Shown: positions 1 to 11,412, numbered from the stretch's first letter. The stretch is DNA of 64,000 nt from Arcuatula senhousia (GCA_963971305.1 OZ020306.1:54224686-54288685), one strand, 5' to 3'. Numbers and translations are program-made. Notes: generated by a model from the sequence alone, not told the origin.

Positions 1-273
1 ATAAATTAAATCCTTTTGGTGTACATAAAGATGAATATATTCTTTTTCAAAAGTTACATAATCTAATTTTGTTTAATTTAAAATTTTATTAAATATTTTT
101 TATATTGAAACGTCTTACAAAAGACGCAACTTCGATACATTCGAGAAACATATTATGATTGTCTTAAGATGATTCAATCGTGTCAAACTGTGACTTTATA
201 CAAATTTTATGATACTTTCAAGAACACCGTCCCAGAAGCTGTAACCGAAGATATCTTTAGATTAAAATGTGTC
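1..273. other. AT-rich intergenic DNA, nothing recognised
   Basis: No open frame of note, no tandem repeat and no known dispersed repeat could be seen before the first MITE. Confidence 0.5.
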
Positions 274-276
274 TAA

Positions 277-531
277 GGGACGGACCATTTAACTTGAAAG
301 GGGGGGGGGGGGCTTGGTTTTTTGTTTTGATCAGAAAAAATTTTCCCGCGCTATTTATTTTTTGAAGTCGTCGCGACAGAATATTTTTTTTCATTATCAG
401 CATTATTTTTTATAGTAGAAATCCTTCTTCAGAATATATTTTTTTGCCCTCAGCTGCCAAAATAAATAATTTTCAGAATATTTTTTTTGGAAAAAAACCA
501 AGGCCCCCCTTCAAGTTAAATGGTCGGTCCC
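277..531. mobile_element. MITE of the GGGACGGACC family, copy 1 (PIF/Harbinger-like)
   Basis: A 255-bp non-coding element begins GGGACGGACCATTTAACTTG and ends with its near reverse complement (CAAGTTAAATGGTCGGTCCC). A G-run follows the left end and a C-run precedes the right end. It is flanked by TAA on the left and CAA on the right, compatible with a decayed 3-bp TWA target duplication. GGG-starting inverted ends plus a TTA/TAA duplication are the known style of PIF/Harbinger elements; the assignment rests on that style only. Related copies lie at 13630, 15285, 20517 and 23164. Confidence 0.75.
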
Positions 532-1372
532 CAATGATGGTCTAAGAATATGTCCTAGTACTATGTCGTTTTATGGAAGGTATCATTAATAAGGACATGT
601 CCCAATGTTTGGTCTGAATTGAGGATACACAAATAGTAGCCCGAGGACCATCAATAGGTATTTTGACTTCAGTATGACGTATAAAAATTATGAGGTTTTT
701 GGGATGAATTTAAGTGGCCCCTCGCTTTCAGCTTGTGTCAAATATACACTAACATAAATACTTAAATTCGTGGTAAAGAAATTCAAAGCTGATAGGTTTT
801 TTACGAACGTATGTTGTTATTATTCTCCTTCATGTTCACAAGATTCATTGCTCATGGTTAGTTATGTACTAAATGGTTTAGTACAAATACTAAACATTTT
901 AACAATGGAAAACTGTTACACCTTGTATATGTTTCTGTCTGAAACTAATGTAATGTATCAATGATGTACGCCCTCTTAAGTGCTTGAAATTCTCAAGTGG
1001 AAAGATTCTTCCAGTAATAACAGCTTATCACCCGGCTTTTTTTTATATTTTAAGTCTTTTTCCTAAACTAAAATTGTATGTAATTGTTTAGTTACGAGTC
1101 GAAAATCAAAATAAAAAAAAATGTACCAGATAAGCATTCTAAAAATTGGTTTTGATTTTAAATGTATACTGTTTTTCTCTAAATTGGTGTTTTACACATG
1201 TTTTTGTATGACTCAGTCAGTTGAAATAAGTCACTTATTTGCAAAACTTGAAACAATGAATTTCGTGTTGAGAAAATATCAATATCTATTTAAGCATAAT
1301 TATTTTAAATACACACGAAACATATCAAAGATTATAAAACAAATGAATGAAAGTTGACTTTATTTTGATACT
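532..1372. other. Intergenic DNA, no supported feature
   Basis: AT-rich sequence with only short chance open frames (for example 770-964). No family resemblance, splice structure or repeat was recognised. Confidence 0.5.
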
Positions 1373-1460
1373 ATAAAAAATAATGAGATGTGGAATAAGT
1401 GTACGCGACACAGGTCACATAACTAGCGGTTATTTAGAAAAACCACAATGGAAAACCGCC
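1373..1460 (+). repeat. Dispersed repeat family A, copy 1
   Basis: Contains the family core ATGTGGAATAAGTGTACGCG followed by ACACA and, further on, a CACAATGGAAAACCGCCAG stretch that is shared with the copy at 21717. At least eight recognisable copies or fragments of this family occur in the window. It appears to be an old non-coding interspersed repeat; its class is unknown to me. Confidence 0.6.
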
Positions 1461-3274
1461 AGAAAGAATGTCAATAGCTTTAAAAAAGAGATATTTACAA
1501 GCGAATAACATATGATGCATGTTTTGGTGCATGCATTTAATTTTAGACTTTTTCAATATAGCGTGCTCATGATAGAGAAAAAAATAAATAAAAAAGCTAT
1601 GCATCAAATTTAAATTGTTTGTTTTGAACTGTTTTAACATTTAAAGAAATAATCGCTACAAAGAATAAAAAAAATATTTAAAGAACAAGATGTTATAAAT
1701 TATAGAAATAAAGTAAAGTACAAATATCGGTTTTTTTTCATTTCTAATTGGTGATTTCAACTCCAATCCAATAAAATTTAAAAAACCGATTGAGTGATTA
1801 TTTTTGTAACTGACCTCGTTAGAATATCATATGTTTCTCTTCATAGTCCTATTTTAGAATTTAAACGTAGAATTATGAATGAAAATAAAACATTTTGTTT
1901 ATTTATATACGACTTAAATTACAAGTCTGGTTTGATGCTACAGTAGCGGAACAATTTTTTTTATGCTAATTTGCATAAAAAGTAGTTCATAGTATTGGGT
2001 CACTACCACATTTGGTAGGATATCTTAACCAATTAGAAAATATTAAGGTTCAACGATCTCGTATATATATCCATACATTTTCGTATGTTATATAAGAAAA
2101 AAAAAACGTGTCATGTGTCATGTATTTATTAATAAAATTACGGATTAAAAATAGAGAAATAAACACGTGTGAACAAAACATGTTGTTAAACTATTCAAAA
2201 TATATGCGATCACCATACTTATTTGTAGAAACGTAATTATAGTCCTTTCTATCTAAAGATATTAAAATATTCTCTTACGACAGATGTATGAGATTTTCAA
2301 TAAAACATCTTTTTTCGAACAATTTGTTTATTTCCTCGACCTTACAAAACGACTACCCCCTGATAAATGTATTATAATTTGATTAACAATGAAAAGGTCT
2401 ATATCTTTTTTTACATTATGTGTGTGGACGTGACTTGATAAATGAAAGGAATTTGCATCTTAGGTCCATTGACCTTAGGTGACTCTTCTGTAGTGTCCCT
2501 TAGTATAGTATTATCCTGCCTAATCCATCATTATATCGTTTCCTTTTTTATTAGCAAAGTCTTCTGTAATATCCAAAGAAAAACGTTCATGTGAGTTTAT
2601 CTTAAAAACTTTATTGGACATCTGCCTTTAGACTGTAAAGACAAAAATATACAGGACAATTTCTTATTCAAATCTGACGACTTTGGAAAAATTACTAAAA
2701 TTGAAATTAATATACTAGGAATAAAAAAATATTACTTGTTCCAAAATTTTGAAATTCAGATTGCTTGCACTTAGACATGCTCCAAATGTTTTTGTAGAAC
2801 TCAAACAATCATTTCATGGCGCTAATGGTGCTAAGCAATGATTATGATTATAGTTTTAATTGAATAAAAATAAGAAAAGTAAAAGTAAAGTTAGGGTAAG
2901 ACGACGGCAAACATTAAAAAGTTTTTTTTATGGTGCTAAGGCTCGTTCATTCGTCATCTTTTCAGAGTTTTAACATTGGACTCAAGTGTATGATGACCTG
3001 ACCAACAATAATCGCTTCGCTTCTGAATGGAGTGGTAGGTTTAGCTGCTCTTGATTGAGCATTGATCTTCAAGTGGGTTTATTTTCTATTTCAGTTCCAG
3101 CAGCTCCTCCTTATTCGTTGATGACTTTGAGTTTCTCTACCGAAAACAACAACAAATCGGATTTAAATAAACATATATTAAAGTTGAATCTTACAATGTT
3201 ATGTACCATTCCCAATACACCATCCATTCTGCTGTCTATCATCTATTGACTAGCCAATAGCATCTTGATTAATG
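1461..3274. other. AT-rich intergenic DNA, nothing recognised
   Basis: No convincing coding exon. A small hairpin-like stretch around GATGCATG...GTGCATGCAT lies near 1513-1536. The 68-codon minus-strand frame at 1434-1640 and the 64-codon plus frame at 3055-3249 resemble nothing. Confidence 0.5.
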
Positions 3275-3280
3275 CGTAAA
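3275..3280. repeat. Left target-site duplication of the fold-back element
   Basis: CGTAAA immediately precedes the left inverted end; the same hexamer follows the right end at 6153. Confidence 0.7.
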
Positions 3281-3325
3281 TATGGAACGCCGCAACTGTC
3301 TTATATGGTCACTTTTTGTTATATG

Positions 3326-4130
3326 CTGTCGTTTGGTCATTATATGATGCCGTTTGTCATTATATGATGTCGTTTTGTCATTATATGACGTCGGTTTATC
3401 ATTATATGATGCCGTTGTGTTATTATATGATGCCATCATGTCATTATATGATGCCGTCTTGTTATCATATGATGCTGTCTTGTCATTATATAATGTCGTC
3501 TTGTCTTTATATGATGACATCTTATCATTATATGATGTCGTCTTGTCATTATATGATGTGGACTTGTCATTATATGATGTCGTCTTGTCATTATATGATG
3601 TGGACTTGTCATTATATGATGCTGTCTTGTCATTATATGATGCCGTCTTGTCTTGATATGATGTCATCTTATCATTATATGATGTCGTCTTGTCATTATA
3701 TGATGCCGTCTTGTCTTTATATGATGCCGTCTTGTCTTTATATGATGTCGTCTTGTCATTATATGATGCCGTCTTGTCATTATATGATGCCGTCTTGTCA
3801 TTATATGAAGTCGTCTTGTTATCATATGATGCTGTCTTGTCATTATATGATGTCGTCTTGTCTTTATATGATGCCATCTTATCATTATATGATGTCGTCT
3901 TGTCATTATGTGATGTGGACTTGTCATTATATGATGCCGTCTTGTCATTATATGATGCCGTCTTGTTATTATATGATGTTGTCTTGTCATTATATGATGC
4001 CGTCTTGTCTTTATATGATGCCGTCTTGTCTTTATGTGATGTCGTTTTGTCATTATATGATGCCGTCTTGTCATTATATTATGTCGTTTTGATATTATAT
4101 GATTTCGTCTTGTCATTATTTAAATTGCTG
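3326..4130 (+). repeat. Left-arm 21-bp minisatellite, about 38 units
   Basis: Consensus unit is close to TTGTCATTATATGATGTCGTC, with variants ending GCCGTC or GTGGAC. The unit is 21 bases, a multiple of three, and lacks stops in several frames, so long artefactual open frames run through it on both strands (for example heptapeptide periods SLYDVVL and CHYMMPS). These are not evidence of a protein. Unit variants are shared with the right arm, read on the other strand. Confidence 0.95.
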
Positions 4131-4135
4131 TTTGT

Positions 4136-4172
4136 TTATGTTTGTTGTGTCGCGTACACTTATTCCACATCT
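4136..4172 (-). repeat. Dispersed repeat family A fragment inside the fold-back core
   Basis: Reads GTGTCGCGTACACTTATTCC on the plus strand, the reverse complement of the family core. It separates the main left array from one isolated 21-bp unit, so it may have landed inside the arm. Confidence 0.6.
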
Positions 4173-4544
4173 CAATATCCTCTATATGATGTGGACTTGT
4201 CATTATATGACGAATTACTTTTGCCGTTGTTCCTAGTACAAACAGGTTTTACTTGTACGATGATCTTGACTTGATGGATTTAAACGTCGTGACTTTAGGC
4301 TAGAAGCCTCTACAGCAAAGTTCAACCTTTCGGTTGATAGACTTACTGTATACTTAGAGTTGTCCAGCTCGTCGGCATACCCTTCACCGCCAGTGTTGAT
4401 CCGGTCCTTTCGTGTCGCTGTAACGTTGCCCTACTCTCACCATATGGAGGTGCTGGTCGGAATTTGAGAGTAATATTACGATTATCTATTCGGTTTTGGG
4501 AACTTGTAATTTTTTCCTTCCAATCAAATTGCATGAATTTCTTT

Positions 4545-4655
4545 ATGCTCTTCATAATCATATAGTTTTTGGCATTTTCAATATTTTTTGGTAGAGCGCG
4601 TCAGGCGTATCCAAATTTATTGTCTGGAACTTTTTTGTCATTTTTATTTCATTCA
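4545..4655 (+). repeat. Bivalve dispersed repeat family D, fragment
   Basis: Shares ATAATCATA...GGCATTTTCAATATTTTT, GTAGAGCGCGTCAGGCGTA and TTATTGTCTGGAAC with the longer copy at 6301-6716. It lies inside the fold-back core. Confidence 0.65.
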
Positions 4656-5015
4656 TCTGGAATTTTGTGCCAGTCCGTCATACTAAAAAAATGTTTAAAA
4701 AATTGTTTCGTTTATATGATCCATTTGGACAAACAAACGTTTACTGAACTTTTGCCTTTTCCCTCCAACAATATAGCAAACGCAAAAAGTCTCTGAATTA
4801 TTGTTTGTTTGTTTGTTGTTTGTTTTTAATATACTTTCTTGCGCTAGAGTGTACATTATTTTAATTTCAATTCTTCAATTTTCTCAACTATAATTAGTAA
4901 ATGAGCATTTTGATTGGATGAAAAAAGCTGCTTGTACGAATAGCCGCACAGCAAATCGTATACAAACTGTTTGTACTAGGAACAACAGCCAAAACTATTC
5001 AGGTTAAATATGTAT

Positions 5016-6117
5016 GACAAGTCAACATCATATAATGACAAGAAGACATCATATAACGACAAGACGCCATCATATAATGACAGGACATCATATAATGAAA
5101 AGACGGCATCATATAATGACAAAACGGCATCATATAATGACAAGACGACATCATATAAAGACAAAACGACATCATATAATGACAAGACTGCATCATATAA
5201 TGACAAGTCCACATCATATAATGACAAGACGACATCATATAATTACAAGTCTACAGCATATAATGACAGGATATCATATAATGAAAAGACGGCATCATAT
5301 AATGACAAAACGGCATCATATAATGACAAGACGACATCATATAAAGACAAAACGACATCATATAATGACAAGACGACATCATATAAAGACAAAACGGCAT
5401 CATATAATGACAAGACGACATCATATAAAGACAAAACGACATCATATAATGACAAGACTGCATCATATAATGACAAGTCCACATCATATAATGACAAGAC
5501 GACATCATATAAAGACAAAACGGCATCATATAATGACAAAACGACATCATGTAAAGACAAAACGACACCATATAATGACAAGACGACATCATATAATTAC
5601 AAGTCTACAGCATATAATGACTAAATAATATAATGACTAAACCACATCATATAATGACTAAACCACATCATATAATGTCAAAACGACATCATATAATGAC
5701 TAAACGACATCATATAATGATATGTCCACATCATATAATGACAAGACGACATCATATAAGAACAATACGGCATCACATTATGACAAAACGACATCATATA
5801 ATGACAAAACGGCATCATATAATGCTAAGTCCACATCATATAATGACAAGAAGACATCATATAAAGACAAGACGACATCATATAATGAGAACGACATCAT
5901 ATAATGATAAGACGACATCATATAAAGACAAGACGGCATCATATAATGACAAAACGGCATCATATAATGATAAGTCCACATCATATAATAACATGACGGC
6001 ATCATATAATGACACAACGACATCATATAATGATAAACTGACATCATATAATGACAAGACGACAACATATAATGTCGAAACGGCGTCATATAAAGACAAA
6101 ACGACATCATATAACAA
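5016..6117 (-). repeat. Right-arm 21-bp minisatellite, about 52 units
   Basis: The plus strand reads CATCATATAATGACAAGACGA-type units, the reverse complement of the left-arm unit. A shortened unit (GACAGGACATC or GACAGGATATC) recurs with its neighbours about 186 bases apart near 5081 and 5267, indicating block duplication of about nine units. Long open frames with the period SYNDKTT are by-products of a stop-free 21-base unit. Confidence 0.95.
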
Positions 6118-6152
6118 AAAGTGACCATATAAGACAGTTGTGGCGTTCCATA

Positions 6153-6158
6153 CGTAAA
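6153..6158. repeat. Right target-site duplication of the fold-back element
   Basis: CGTAAA directly follows the right inverted end TTCCATA and matches 3275-3280 exactly. Confidence 0.7.
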
Positions 6159-6300
6159 CAAAAGATATATAAGGTCACATGGTGTCCGACAAGATGTGAT
6201 ATCTTGCTACACAAACTAGTAAATTAGGCTGATTTCTTAACTCACTTATGATATAATTAATCATTGAATCTTGATTTTTAGAGATAGTAAAATTTTATCA

Positions 6301-6716
6301 TTACTCGCGTCAGGTGTAGCAAAATTTATTGTCTGGAACTTTGTTGTCATTTGTATTTCGAACACCCTTGAAGGTTAGCACTGCTGGTGGAGTTTTAATT
6401 CCCCGAGGTTAGCCCGCTGCGGCACCAAAACTTTTGTGTTGGAGAACACATCAAAGCTTTAAATTATCCGTTTAAATTTCAAAATTGTTTTAACTCTAAG
6501 GTTCTTCCTACACCAGACATAGGTTGATCATCCTAATAATAATTTGGTTCCCCAGTTTGGTATTTTTGGTTTTATTGTTCTATGCTATTCATAATCATAA
6601 AGTGTTTGGCATTTTCAATATTTTTGGTAGAGCGCCTCTGATGAGTCTTAAATAGACGAAACGCGCGTCAGGCGTAGTAATATATTGTCTGGAACTTTGT
6701 TGTCATTTGTATTTGT
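6301..6716 (+). repeat. Bivalve dispersed repeat family D, about 1.2 units
   Basis: GCGTCAGGTGTAGCAAAATT near 6307 recurs as GCGTCAGGCGTAGTAA near 6662, each followed by TATTGTCTGGAACTTTG, so the copy spans one unit of about 355 bp plus the start of the next. Between them are CACTGCTGGTGGAG, CCCGAGG and GAGTCTTAAATAGACGAAAC, an order I recognise from a very common mussel repeat. No protein is encoded. Confidence 0.75.
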
Positions 6717-8031
6717 ATACTGAAGTAAAAAGAAAATTTGACATAATGTTTTTCTATTACATAGATGCAATCTATTTGTGGTGTCACAGAGTCAATTCCT
6801 GTTACGAAAAATCAAATATTTAATGATTTATAAGAACATTTTAAAGACAAAAAACTTCTTATAAATTGATTAATTGAAAAAAAAAGAAAATTATAGCACC
6901 CCACTTCACTCCCCATTTTGAAAAAAAAAATATTTAAATAAAAAAAACTATAAGATAATTAAGCTTGGAAACAAAATTAAATTGAATTTAGATATATCAA
7001 CACAATAACTCTGTATTAATGTTTTTGTTTTAATTAAAATGTTTAAAAAATGTTTTGCTTAAGTATGTCTAATTTATTTTCATTTTGAGTGAGAATAATG
7101 ACATCAATTTGTTTTTATTTAAAAAGTGAGGTCAATTTGACCATGTTAGCATGACGTTGTTCAATGCATTTAAATGAATAAGTGTTTTAATTCAATTTTG
7201 AAATTTATCGATATATTTGCTATTCCATATCTAATACAAAAATATTTTCAACAAATGCTTTAATAATTAGGAGGAGGGAGCTATCAATGGTAAGTTTAAA
7301 AGATATTATATATACACATAAACAATTATAGAAAAAAAATATTCCTAAAATTTCTTATCAAGTTATTTATAAATATAATTAAATAAGCAGATGTAAGATG
7401 TCACAAATAATCTTAAGATTTATTTAACAGAAAATATTTTCTTTTATCTCACTAATTAAATTAAATGTATAATATGAATAAAGTCACCTAAGCTATACTT
7501 GACTCAGTGACATCACAACCTAACTTCCTGTTGGCGATGTAATCAACATCTCCAGTTCAAGAAAAAACAGGTGTAGCATGCATAAGCAATTGATTTGAAA
7601 AGTAAAAGTGGTATTTTTGTTATGTAGAAACATGGCATAATCAAATATAGACAATAGACAATAGGCAATATTTATTTGCATAAACACATTTACATTATAT
7701 TTATTTATATTTGTCAAATTGATATGAATCACAAATGTACTTTTTATGAAAAAAACCAAAAGCATAATTATATTTTTCAAAAATGCACTCAGATTAATTA
7801 TAAAAAAATCAAACATGTGCAAGTTTCCAAACATGTATTGTTTAAACAGTACAATATCCATAAACTAATATGAACAATGGAGACAAAAAGTGTTAAAATA
7901 ATTTCTCTTTACCTCTCATAAGAAGTTAAGATTGAGTAATTCAATTTTAGTTCAAATGAAAGCAAAAACAAGTTCTCATTTTAATTCCCAAGTCATAAGA
8001 TTAGAGCTCATTTGCCTCAGCTGCTGTCCTT
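6717..8031. other. AT-rich DNA, nothing recognised
   Basis: No supported gene. Two overlapping short frames on opposite strands near 7520-7873 are low-complexity and resemble nothing. A short AGACAAT-type triplication lies near 7645-7668. Confidence 0.5.
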
Positions 8032-9060
8032 ATCAGTACTTTTGGTGATCTTGCATTTTTTTCACAAATATTCTGCCATCAAAGGTCCAAAATGAATTGA
8101 TTAGTTCATCCCTCTTTGTTTCATATAGTATTTTGATTATTCCCTGTCTATACCTGGTGAGATCTTCAGTAATGAATGTTTAATTGGGATTGTTCTTCAA
8201 AGCCTTTTTATTCTGATTAAGAAGAGTCTTAACTTTCCAGTTTCTGAAGCGGTAAATGATCTGGCCCTTTCCCTCCTGAATTGGTCCTAAGATGTGAGAT
8301 CTATTGATGTCATCTGCACAGAGTTTAGTTTGTTTTTATGATGTCAATCACTATATCATCAGTTTTTTGTCGGTCACCTTCTGTCATAGGAACATAATGA
8401 AAACGAAGCGATGTTCTTCTACCTTATTGTTCTATGTCTTTTACCCTGTCATCTACAATTTTGATGTTTTCTCTAAAAACTGAATTTTCTTCCTTTAGAT
8501 GTCTATTGTCTTTAAGAAGGGCATCGATATTGACCTCATGCTGGTCTATTAGCTTTTTCATTTCATCATTTTCCCCACTGAGCTGATGACACTAAATAAA
8601 TAGCTTGATTAGTTTTTGGTCTTGTTCTCTAAGAATTTCCTTTAGAGGTCTTACAGCCATGGTTATTGAGTCAGTGACTGATGCTTTAATTGTACCTTGA
8701 ATTTTGGCAATAAATTGTTTTTGTAAATCACATATGAATTTTTCTTTTATTGGAGGCATTGTTTTTAATGACTCCCTTTTAGACTATCATGTTCTGTATA
8801 AGTTGGATCATATTGAAGGATTGGCCTTGGGTTTTGAAAATAACATCTTGGTTTATGTTAGGTTTGGGACGATATTGGAAAACAGATCTTGGTCTGGTAG
8901 CTGGGGGCAGCATGGCTTCATCTGTGGATTTTGAGAGCTGGCGCTTTCTAGAAAGGCTCCTGCCTCTTTGGTTTGTGTTTTCATTTTCAACTTTGGCTTT
9001 TGGCTATGTAGTTAAAGCATCAGTCTCAGAGTTCGGTGGTGCGCTTGTTTCCGCCGACAT
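8032..9060 (-). pseudogene. Decayed LINE ORF1-like protein (nucleic-acid-binding ORF1p)
   Basis: Reading the minus strand from an ATG at 9060 gives MSAETSAPPNSETDALTT, then a stop, then a basic proline-rich stretch. Further on comes a helical, coiled-coil-like segment (LKDNRHLKEENSVFREN), then RTSLRFHYVP, an RRM-like start, then INRSHILGP, KGQIIYRFRNWK, and finally an ORF1p-type C-terminal segment with TEDLTRY, FWTFDGRIFVKK and a stop near 8032. This order of coiled coil, RRM and C-terminal domain is that of L1-like ORF1 proteins, which package retrotransposon RNA. Several in-frame stops (after residue 18, before the coiled coil, before RRM and before the C-terminal segment) and at least one frame change show it is dead. 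No reverse transcriptase was seen downstream, so the copy is truncated. Confidence 0.7.
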
Positions 9061-9990
9061 TTTGTTTTTTTACAAAGTTTAAAATTTTTAGATATGGATA
9101 ATAAAGTTCTGGAGATGAGGTTTTTCCAATATCACTTCAATATCTAATTATTTCAACTTTCAAAAAAACGCTCGAAACATTTAAATCGATTTAACACGCA
9201 TAGAAATAGATCAAATTCCTCTCAACTTATATACAACCGGATGTCGCCATCTTTTTGTCGTGACTGTCGTTGGTTACCATAATCAGCAAATTCGGTCAGT
9301 ATCTATTCATCTAAATACAATATACGTGTCGCTAAAGTCGCCTCGCGACATTTTCATGTTAGTTAAGTCCATGATTATCTGCAAAAGTGAAACCGGTAGT
9401 AGGAGGAAAATGCAACATTTTTTTTCTCGTTTATATGAAATAAATTTACAATTATTTCTAGACAAATATCCCCTTCCATGTTATTGATGATGCTTTTCCA
9501 CCATGAAACAATCCTTGATTCTGTTTCTTTTATCCATACCAACTTTGAATAAAGGGCACTACGAACTCTATGTAGACTACTTCATATTTAAGTCTACAAC
9601 CTTAGAATTTAGAAGCTTTATAGAAAAACTTTTACAAAATCTTTATGACAGTTATGATGACTTCAACTTTCAAAATATAGCGACATTCTGTCCACTCCGA
9701 CTTGTATCGTTAACGTTTACTGAATGGTTAAAAGTCTTGTGGGACATATCAGGATTTTCTTGGAAGAGCCATACGTTTGACCAAAAAAAATTACACTGGG
9801 GTATGTTCCTCTATAGTTCCTCAATAGTTAGTCTTCACTCAACATTATATGAAGACGACACGCGCTCGTAGACAAATAAGAGATATCTGTCCCTTTCGTG
9901 AGTCAAACGTGTGCTTGCCATCGAGATTTTGTGCTGTTTAATTTTTCCAGATATGTTATGTCGATTGTTCACAATACGACTGGTATGTCA
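9061..9990. other. Possible LINE 5' region, then unassigned DNA
   Basis: 9061-9250 directly precedes the decayed ORF1 on the minus strand and may be its 5' leader. The 122-codon plus-strand frame at 9503-9871 has no recognisable domain and its reverse strand is also not recognised. Confidence 0.4.
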
Positions 9991-10145
9991 CAACAAGCAG
10001 AAACTCCTTACCATTCCGAAGCCCGTGACTTTACTCTCTGTACGACTATAAACGTTTGCGTTGCTGATTACAATTTTGCGGTTTTGTATTCTGTTTTTAT
10101 TTTGTCTGTTTCTTTATGTTATGTTTATTATCGACTTATGTTGTA
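9991..10145 (-). repeat. Bivalve dispersed repeat family C, reverse copy
   Basis: CTTACCATTCCGAAGCCCGT followed by a T-rich GTTTTTATTTTGTCTG stretch is the reverse strand of the family seen at 16085 and 24020. This makes the 105-codon plus-strand frame here a repeat by-product. Confidence 0.6.
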
Positions 10146-10155
10146 TTTGTCTTTT

Positions 10156-10349
10156 CAGACTTCTGACACTCTAATGCACCATTTATTGGTATTTCTTTTC
10201 TTTTCAGATTTCTGACACTCTAATGCACCATTTATTGGTATTTCTTTTCTTTTCAGATTTCTAACACTCTAATGCATCATTTATTGGTATTTCTTTTCTT
10301 TTCAGATTTCTGACACTCTAATGCACCATTTATTGGTATTTCTTTATAG
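10156..10349 (+). repeat. 49-bp tandem repeat, four copies
   Basis: Units start at 10156, 10205, 10254 and 10303. Each reads CAGATTTCTGACACTCTAAT, then GCACCATTTATTGGTATTTC and TTTTCTTTT. Copies differ by only a few substitutions (GACTTC in unit 1, CTAACACTC and GCATCA in unit 3). Every unit boundary has a pyrimidine tract ending in CAG, which looks like a 3' splice site. Confidence 0.95.
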
Positions 10350-10713
10350 ACATGAATTTTATCCTTAATTAACCTTTTCATGTCACGATGTTTGCATTAC
10401 TTGTACATAATCGAAACTAACCATAAAATCTCAAAAAGGAAAAAAATACAAATATATTTTCACCATCTTACAGAGATTCTAGCATAGTGTTTCATCTTCA
10501 TAGTTAGAACACAAAGTTTCTCCGAATTCCATTTACTGCTAATAAAGAATTATAATCCCCGTGTTTATATTGGTACTCCTTAATGAAATTAGGTAAACTA
10601 CAACTTAATCCCTCTATTGAAATTTGCAACAATGGAAGATGATTACCGTGATCAGTTAAATTGACATCTATACAGAGGAGATTAACTTGTTATGGGTATG
10701 AATTTTTTTGCTT

Positions 10714-10800
10714 GAAGGAAAAAAACTCCTACACTAAGGAAAAAAACTCCTACACTCTAGGAAGAAAACTCCTACTCTGAAGGAAGAAAACTCCTACATC
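10714..10800 (+). repeat. About 22-bp tandem repeat, four copies
   Basis: The motif AAGGAAAAAAACTCCTACAC recurs four times with A/G changes (AAGGAAGAAAACTCCTAC). Confidence 0.9.
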
Positions 10801-11412
10801 AAAGATGGTAATATGACCATCAATTTGATAGTTTTTTTACTTTTCAAATCAAAATCTGTTTAATATAATGTTACACTAAGGACAAAATCTTTTTACTTAT
10901 GCATCATTTACATTTTACACCATCAAAGACCATACCATTTGATTCACATAGAATTGAAAATACATGTATAACATGAAGCAAATATGGAAACCGCTTCTGC
11001 TCATATTTTATTTCCCGTAATGGGAAATTTCAATCCTGATATGGGATATTGGCAAACACTTTTTTTCGGAAATGGAATATTTGATAAAAGATTGGGGGGG
11101 GGATATTGGTACCCCTTCTAAACGAGCCCAAAAACTATATATACAGATAGACACTTAAACAGTCAATGTAATCTAAAGTCATTCAACAGTATACTTTCGA
11201 TAAGAATGACCTCGTTTATGACTAAAAATGTATAAGAAGTAATATCAGATATTTCAGATGACAAACTATGATGAATAAAGTTGTAAAAACCATAAAAAAA
11301 TTGATTATTAAAGCATTTCATAAAAAAAATATTTTTAATATGCTAAAAGTACTCTGATATAGAAAATAGTTTTTAATAACAAGTATTTCCTAAAAAAAAA
11401 CATGTAACCTAC
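10801..11412. other. AT-rich DNA, nothing recognised
   Basis: No gene or repeat supported. A G-run and GGTACCCCTTC near 11094-11120 resemble a worn MITE edge but no partner end was found. Confidence 0.4.

Larger units (their letters stand above)
4131..5015. other. Core of the fold-back element
   Basis: Non-coding spacer between the two arms. It holds a fragment of dispersed family A in reverse orientation (4136-4172), a stray 21-bp-type unit at 4187-4215 showing that the left arm once extended further, and a fragment of bivalve repeat family D (about 4545-4655) with GCGTCAGGCGTA and TTATTGTCTGGAACTTT. No transposase remnant was recognised. Confidence 0.6.
3281..6152. mobile_element. Fold-back transposable element with minisatellite arms
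   Basis: The first 45 bases (starting TATGGAACGCCGCAACTGTC) are matched by the reverse complement of the last 45, with one clear mismatch (G/A). A perfect CGTAAA direct repeat abuts both ends. Between the ends lie two long arms of the same 21-bp unit in opposite orientation (3326-4130 and 5016-6117), separated by a roughly 0.9-kb core with no coding capacity. Long inverted arms made of short tandem repeats are the hallmark of Drosophila Foldback (FB) elements, so the architecture is FB-like. A 6-bp duplication is not typical of FB (9 bp) and fits few superfamilies (Dada elements make 6-7 bp duplications), so the superfamily stays open. It must be mobilised in trans, as no transposase is inside. 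Confidence 0.75.

Noticed and set aside
3326..6117. CRISPR-like array
   Set aside because: Units are directly adjacent with no unique spacers, and the sequence is eukaryotic.
3269..6161. Long open frames (up to 258 codons) on both strands in the 21-bp repeat arms
   Set aside because: The unit is 21 bases and stop-free in several frames, so any tandem run yields long repetitive frames on both strands at once. No start context, splice structure or domain supports a protein.
8704..9082. Two plus-strand frames over the LINE ORF1 region
   Set aside because: They are antisense shadows of the decayed minus-strand ORF1-like protein.
9503..9871. 122-codon plus-strand frame
   Set aside because: No recognisable domain or splice partner, and it lies between repeat remnants.
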